Below are positions 58,874 through 64,000 of a stretch of 64,000 nt of DNA, piece by piece. The translations under genes were made by a program, and so were the position numbers. The stretch lies in contig ML210155.1 of the NCBI GenBank assembly GCA_004369085.1, positions 248,001-312,000 on the forward strand, written 5' to 3'. The stretch comes from Coprinopsis marcescibilis. Its lineage: Eukaryota; Basidiomycota; Agaricomycetes; Agaricales; Psathyrellaceae. Numbering within the stretch: position 1 is the stretch's first letter; each line of letters starts with the position of its first letter. Below the pieces are notes generated by a model. That model was not told the origin of the DNA. It worked only from the letters and a program-made list of their open reading frames with translations, and searched no databases.

Positions 58874-59247
58874 TCTTACCGCGCAGGGACCAAGTGGCTG
58901 TGCAGGGTTATTATAGATGCCGTGGCCGTGGCGCAGCGTGTCGCCCTGATCAGGTCATGATCAAAGTCAAATCGATTGTTCTCCATGCTGAGTGCTCTAA
59001 TATATACTCCTTATCCCTAATACCCGGGTGGTTAATACTTAGAGTACAAAAGACGATTGGGAATCCGCGAAATTCTCGATGACATAACTTCGGGCTGCAT
59101 GTGAGGGCGCTTTGGTTGCTCCCTACCGAGTACCCGGTGTGAACTTGGATACCCCGCCCGTACCAAAGACATGTGGCTGACGTTTGAAAGATGGGTCAGA
59201 AGCATTCAGAGCGGGGTAGCGCGCGAATGGCTGGATGACTACATTAC
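58874..59247. other. Spacer between RBR ligase start and KAR5-like stop
   Basis: Upstream region of the RBR gene and 3' flank of the KAR5-like gene. No distinct element recognised. Confidence 0.35.
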
Positions 59248-61366
59248 TCACCTTGTTTTGGGGTCACTTGTGCCCCAAGCCATAGCTCTGGCCCTTTTAA
59301 CCATGAATCCAAACAAAAGAATAATCGCCTAAGAAGAATGCCAGTTAATAGTGAAGGATGTGCGTGCCAGGTGCTTAGTACCATGAGTGCAGAGAGAAGG
59401 CTCCGGCATGTACCCAGAACCACCCTTATGAGGGCGAAAATTGTGGAGCGCGGCGAAATCACCGTGATACTGACCAACCCTGGTTGTACCTCAGTTCGAA
59501 GGCGCAGTCGTAATGATGAAGTGATGAACAGCTCTTACAGGTCCATAGCAGACCCGACGCACGGTTCGCTACGACGGCGAGCCAGTCAGCTTCGATAGTA
59601 CCTCTCGAGAAGAGTGAGTTGCTTTGGATGTCAGACAACGAAGCGTTTAGTTTTTCCAGGCCAGTCTCAACGCGGAACGTAAGAGACTCCGTAAGGAAGG
59701 AGATGTTCTTCACAGAAGTTATGAGACTTCGATGGCCGCTTTCTAAGACCTGTATGGTGTCAGCAGCCGTGTTAACCATAGCCAAAACGACCGCTGTTCT
59801 TCTAGATAGGGAATCCGAGGACTTTAAGGGGTAGAATGAGTAGAAAGCCTTGACCAGGCTGATAAGAGTTCGGTACCAAAATAGTAGCATCCAAAGAAGC
59901 GTGTAAGCGATTTGACTGCGAAAGGGATGTCTCCTGACCAGCCCTGTCAGCAGCGTCTTTATGGCATGAGATATTTACTCGCCAAATCCCTGGATAATCG
60001 ATCCAAACCAGTCGTAAAGGCTTCATGTTGAGCATCCATTTGGCGCCGAGTCTTCTCGTCAAGCGAGAGTATGATTTCGAGGAGGCCTTTCTCATGCTGC
60101 GTGAAGGGAAGCAAGAAGGCTCTCGTTGCGGAAGCTTGAAGGCTCACCTGGTCAAGGGTTCGAAGAAGGTGTGACTGTAGCTGGAAAGGAAGAGATTTTG
60201 TTATTGAGATGCAAAAGGCTCAAACTCGGAGATCCAGATACTTCATTGTACGCTGTCAACTGGCTAACTTTTACGGAGTCGGTGGTCAGAACGAGACTCT
60301 TCCTATGTTGGTCTGTCAGCTGCATGAGGCCAATGAATCAGAGAAGGCCATGCACGCGCATTCATGAATCAGCATAATCTCACAGCTCTCATCTGACCCC
60401 AGTTTTGTTCCACGAAGTCTTGGGGTAGTTTTCTCATTACTTTGTCCAAATTTTGGAAAGAGCGAAGGATAAATTCAAACTCCTGTTTATTGCCGTTGTT
60501 AGAATTATTCAATGGACCCATCTTGATCCCCAACCTTGTGTCGACCCGACCAGGCAGTCAACATCTCCGCTGCCTTTTCTTGATGGCCCCACAGAAGGCC
60601 AAGGAGTGTAGCCTTTTCGGAGGTAATGTTCTTGTAGATCTCGCGGGCGATGTCTACATGCGGCACAAACGTCAATGATGTGGATCCACCCATAAATGAG
60701 ACGACGACTCGCCAAGTTCGTTTAGTTTACCGTATGCAACACAAAGTTGCGCTAGCATTAAGGGCGGAGAGGGTCAGTACATACACATGTATGACCGGTC
60801 TTTCAGTCCCTAGATGCGGTGATGCGTACGAATCTCTCTCATGTAGCCGGAGTAACTAGACCACAGCTGTGTGCTCCTTGACAGCGCGCTAAGGGAAAAA
60901 GAGGCCGGAGTCGAATCAGCCGAAGACCCTATGTGTTGCGAACGAGTTGCAATGCGTCGTACTCCACACAACTACCCTGGACGGCGGGCTTAGGCCTTGA
61001 AACTGAAAGATTGTCTGCTGTAAAGGATCCGCACTCCAGGGGGATGGAGTAATGTTTCGCCGTAGAAACTTCGCAAAGGGTCATAGCTATGGCCGCTGAT
61101 GAATTGAATTTTGTCAATGCATGAACCCCGGCCGAACAAAACTGTGTTTACCGGTAACGCGCTCCGGCTGGCGCAGATCCGCTTCACCGCATCGAAATTC
61201 GAGCGCTTTCCCTACGCGGTGAAAGCAGTCCGGTTCCCTAGAAAGTGCAGCTGGCCATGGGGTTAACGAGAACCAACGGTTAATGCGGAGAAACATGCGT
61301 ACCGACTTCTGATTGAACTGATCCAGAAGATGTTGGACGCTCATCTAGGCCATGTAAGAGCAGCAT
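59248..61366 (-). CDS. KAR5: KAR5/Tht1-like nuclear fusion protein
   Basis: About 476 aa from twelve exons: 61303-61366, 61152-61250, 60963-61095, 60830-60888, 60731-60751, 60535-60653, 60384-60482, 60269-60319, 59979-60180, 59539-59943, 59382-59479 and 59248-59328; phases agree. The cysteine-containing N-terminal region (SREPDCFHRVGKALEFRCGE, then AMTLCEVSTAKHYSIPLEC, ALSRSTQLWSSYSGYMREIP) matches the Tht1/Kar5 family. A coiled coil (DLARL...; LEKLNASLSDIQSN) and hydrophobic C-terminal segments follow (TLLWMLLFWYRTLISL, ISPRSTIFALIRVV). Kar5 proteins sit in the nuclear envelope/ER and are needed for nuclear membrane fusion at karyogamy. The intron at 59944-59978 would be just 35 nt, unusually short. 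No clear signal peptide, so a first exon may be missing. Confidence 0.8.
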
Positions 61367-61847
61367 TAAGTATAACTCCATGAATGGGAGTGTGTTAAAT
61401 CAAGCAACCAGATATGTACGCGTCTCCTGTACGTTTCAGGCCCGAACTGGGCCAACTGAACGCGTCGACACGGAGACTGCAAAGATGGCAGAACAGCACA
61501 GCATATTGCGACCAGGCCATAATTCCGAGTCTCAGACTTTTGCCAGTACCTCGATACATGTCGTTACGATTCTGGAACTCGGGTCGATGTTATGTATCAG
61601 GTAAACGTTTTGAAACGAAGGCAATTGTCGCAACAGACGCAGCCTTGGTTGGCGATGGCGATGTTTGCAGTTACCCCCGTTGTCTTCCGAGCCAAACATA
61701 GCAAGACATAGATTTCCGTTGCGTCCATGCGGTGCCTTCCGTATGGAGATAGACAGGGATGCTCGGCTTGATTGATAGCGTTGGGCGGCGCGCCCTGAAT
61801 GCCCCGTGCGGATGTGGGCGCGTTCAGAAAGTCTTCGATAGAAATAC
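61367..61847. other. Upstream flank of the KAR5-like gene
   Basis: No recognised gene or clear promoter element; ends at the foldback element. Confidence 0.35.
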
Positions 61848-62579
61848 TGGATGACATTCCATATCGATTTAGAAACCATAATTATTTTCTAAACCTAAAT
61901 GTCCATCATACGGAGTTCGAATTTTAAGCCTTGCCCCAAATCCTAGTTCCATGTCCCAATCTAGGATTTAGGTTTTCTAGATACATCAAATCATTGCCGG
62001 TGCGACCTCCCCCTTGTACCTTTCATCCCTCCCATAATGAGGCGATGCTGTGGTGATAGAAACCTACAAAAACATGCCTCGGATGTTTATAGCTCACAAC
62101 AGAAGGGTTTTGACATGCGACACTTGTCCATAAACCTCTGAACAAGGCCAACCAGCCAACACTTGGCACATTTCGTAGGGTGAACGCAGAATATGGAGTG
62201 TAAGAACTATTTCAGAGCACTGAAGCGCGTACGATACGGTACAAAGGTATCATAGAGTCCTTCCTTAATACGTATTCAACAGTAGATGCCACTTTAACGC
62301 GGTACTCAGGTTTAAGTTTGTGTAAGAGAACTTTGAGGGGCAACGGCCGAGACGGCAGGTTCCCCATTGGGATGAAATTTAGTTTAGAACACTGGTTTGA
62401 GTCTGGAGGGGGGGTCGGGAAACCTCACCCAGACTAAAATCTAGGATAAGGGCGAGTTTGACAGATGGCTGATGGGGGACTCCGCCGCTGCCGCATATGG
62501 ACGAAATCAGCTGCGGCATCCCGGCAATTTAGGTTTAGAAAATAATTATGGTTTCTAAATCGATATGGAATGTCATCCA
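61848..62579. mobile_element. Foldback / MITE-like element with perfect 53-bp inverted arms
   Basis: Bases 61848-61900 (tggatgacattccatatcga onward) are the exact reverse complement of 62527-62579 (ending tatggaatgtcatcca). The arms enclose 626 bp with no coding potential. A smaller inverted pair inside (aaatcctag...ctaggattt, about 61940-61970) adds secondary structure. I see no convincing target-site duplication and no transposase, so a non-autonomous DNA transposon or a local inverted duplication are both possible. Confidence 0.7.
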
Positions 62580-62737
62580 CTGAAACTTTGCCATCTTGTT
62601 GTGGCTTGAGGTGTGAATGAAACGTCTGATTGTGAGCTGATAATTTCCTGCCCTCGTGAGCACACATTTTTCCAAGGAAACGAACGTCCTCGCGTGTCGT
62701 ATCCGACTCTATTGCCTCCCCCGGAACAGGCAGATAT

Positions 62738-62759
62738 CTCCGGCGTATATACGCCGGAG
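62738..62759. repeat. Perfect 22-bp palindrome
   Basis: ctccggcgtat followed by its exact reverse complement. It lies about 130 bp upstream of the GST start codon, so it could be a dimeric regulator site or a hairpin. Confidence 0.55.
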
Positions 62760-62888
62760 GTATCCAACATACGGCTAACGTACCTACGGATTACTACGGA
62801 AGCCAGCGGATTTCCGCAGCACTAGAAACAACCTTTACCTTTCACCATCATCCAACCGTTCCATTAGCGCCCAAGCAGCACCGAGAAA

Positions 62889-64000
62889 ATGATTACAGTC
62901 CACCATCTGAACAAGTCCCGCTCTCAACGAGTGCTCTGGTTGCTAGTAAGTTGATGAGGGCACAGGTTCCTGCATACAGCTGTTTGATTGGAAATAACGG
63001 GCGCTCTGCCTGGAGATGGTCTCCACAAATAGTTCGCAAGTTATCGTTGTCTGATGCGTCTGTTTCGCAGGAAGAGCTCGGGGTAGATTACACGATCAAG
63101 AAGTATCAGAGGGACGCGGGGGATCGCGCACCAAAGGAGTTGCTCGAGGTCAATCCGCTTGGGAAATCTCCTGTTATCACAGATGGTGATGTCGTTCTTG
63201 CAGAGAGTGGGGCAATTATCGGTGCGTCTATGCCTTCTGACAGGAGCTGTGTGAATCGCTCACACATTGGGCTTAACTCTGAAACAGAATACATCATAAA
63301 GCAGCATGGGAATGGCAAGGGTGTGCCGGACGAATCGGGCTACCTTGATAACTTGTACTGTGAGCCCCAGTTTCCTATGAAGGTATACCCTAACGAAGGG
63401 TATCTTTCAAGTCCTTCATTACGCGGAGGGCTCATTTATGCCCACCGCGGTATTCAAGGTCATTTTTTCGTACATCCCAAAGCACTCACCATGGTTCCTT
63501 CGGCCCATTTTGTCACTCATTTTTGGCCAATTGGATACTCGCTTAGTCCAGCCGGAGCTCCAGAGAAATATTGAGCTGGTAAGATGTGATCTCTTTGATC
63601 ATGAGGGCCCTGGACTGATTCTTCTCTCACGACAAGGTGGAGAAGCACTTGGAGAAATCAAAGTCCCCTTGGTTCGCTGGAGGACCTGAGCCCACCGTGA
63701 GTTCCAAAGGTCCACAAAGCTTCATAGCGCTTAATTCCATTCACACCCGGTATATTGTACTTTTAAAGGCTGCGGATTACCAGATGATGTTTGCGCTAAG
63801 TGTGCTGCTTGAATTTGAGAACGGCGCGCTTGCCGGTCCCAAGCTAAAGGCTTATGTCGAGATGGTTAAACAACGGTGAGTTTCGGTCTCTTGATGCAAC
63901 GTTTCGTTGTTTTTGACCACATAAAACTTTCAGTCCCGCGTTCAAGCGTGTAAGTATCCACTGTGATCTTCTGCAATTCAAGGTTTCACAATTTTCTGCT
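62889..64000 (+). CDS. Glutathione S-transferase, 3' end beyond window
   Basis: Seven exons visible: 62889-62945, 63071-63221, 63288-63359, 63412-63578, 63637-63696, 63769-63875 and 63934-63949, giving 210 residues before a seventh intron that runs off the window. It begins MITVHHLNKSRSQRVLWLL, then EELGVDYTIKKYQRD, the thioredoxin-like fold; the Ser after Lys is the likely glutathione-activating residue. NPLGKSPVITDGD and LAESGAIIEYII form the gamma-glutamyl site with its cis-Pro and Glu-Ser pair. The helical C-terminal domain includes FLHYAEGSFMPT, SPWFAGG and AADYQMMF. It resembles fungal Gtt1-type enzymes used in detoxification and oxidative stress. The first intron, 125 nt, is long for this window. 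The last exon is missing only because the window ends. Confidence 0.92.

Overview
The window is nuclear DNA of a filamentous basidiomycete fungus, most likely an Agaricomycete. The signs are many short (mostly 46-75 nt) introns with GTRNGT-like donors, dense intron-rich genes, a NACHT-ankyrin NLR-like gene, CBM19-like secreted proteins, a HIR1 histone chaperone, a KAR5-like karyogamy protein and a degenerate pogo-type transposase. No rRNA, tRNA or CRISPR was recognised. Gene models were built by hand from splice-site reading; exon lengths were checked for phase.

Layout. 1-16 kb, all on the minus strand: a CBM19-like secreted protein, an NAD(P)-binding Rossmann protein, a second CBM19-like protein, a secreted beta-lactamase-fold serine hydrolase (SH1), a C2H2/RING zinc-finger protein and a Dal5-type MFS transporter. 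17-23 kb, plus strand: HIR1, a transposase relic, and a DUF4336 protein. 23.9-27.6 kb, minus: a fungal NLR-like NACHT-ankyrin protein, followed by 3.3 kb without a firm gene. 31-37.6 kb: a coiled-coil protein, a 3-beta-HSD-type dehydrogenase and a KHDC4-like KH protein. 39-43.2 kb, plus: two more serine hydrolases (SH2, SH3) with the same nine-exon plan as SH1. 46.5-50 kb: an AIF/FSP1-like FAD oxidoreductase convergent with a questin-oxidase-like (DUF4243) protein. 50.7-53.7 kb: a large cysteine-rich single-pass membrane protein. 54.8-58.9 kb, minus: a multi-CCCH/RRM/RBR ubiquitin ligase. 59.2-61.4 kb, minus: KAR5-like. 61.8-62.6 kb: a foldback element with perfect 53-bp arms. 62.9 kb to the end: a glutathione S-transferase cut by the window edge.

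The genes do not form one pathway. Most are housekeeping or regulatory genes (chromatin, karyogamy, ubiquitin, splicing) mixed with expanded accessory families (serine hydrolases, CBM19-like proteins, NLR). The most notable observations are: the SH1 paralog has lost the catalytic lysine of its SxxK motif; five GC-AG introns are confined to the first 15 kb; and the RBR ligase carries four CCCH fingers, one per exon, on exons flanked by phase-0 introns.
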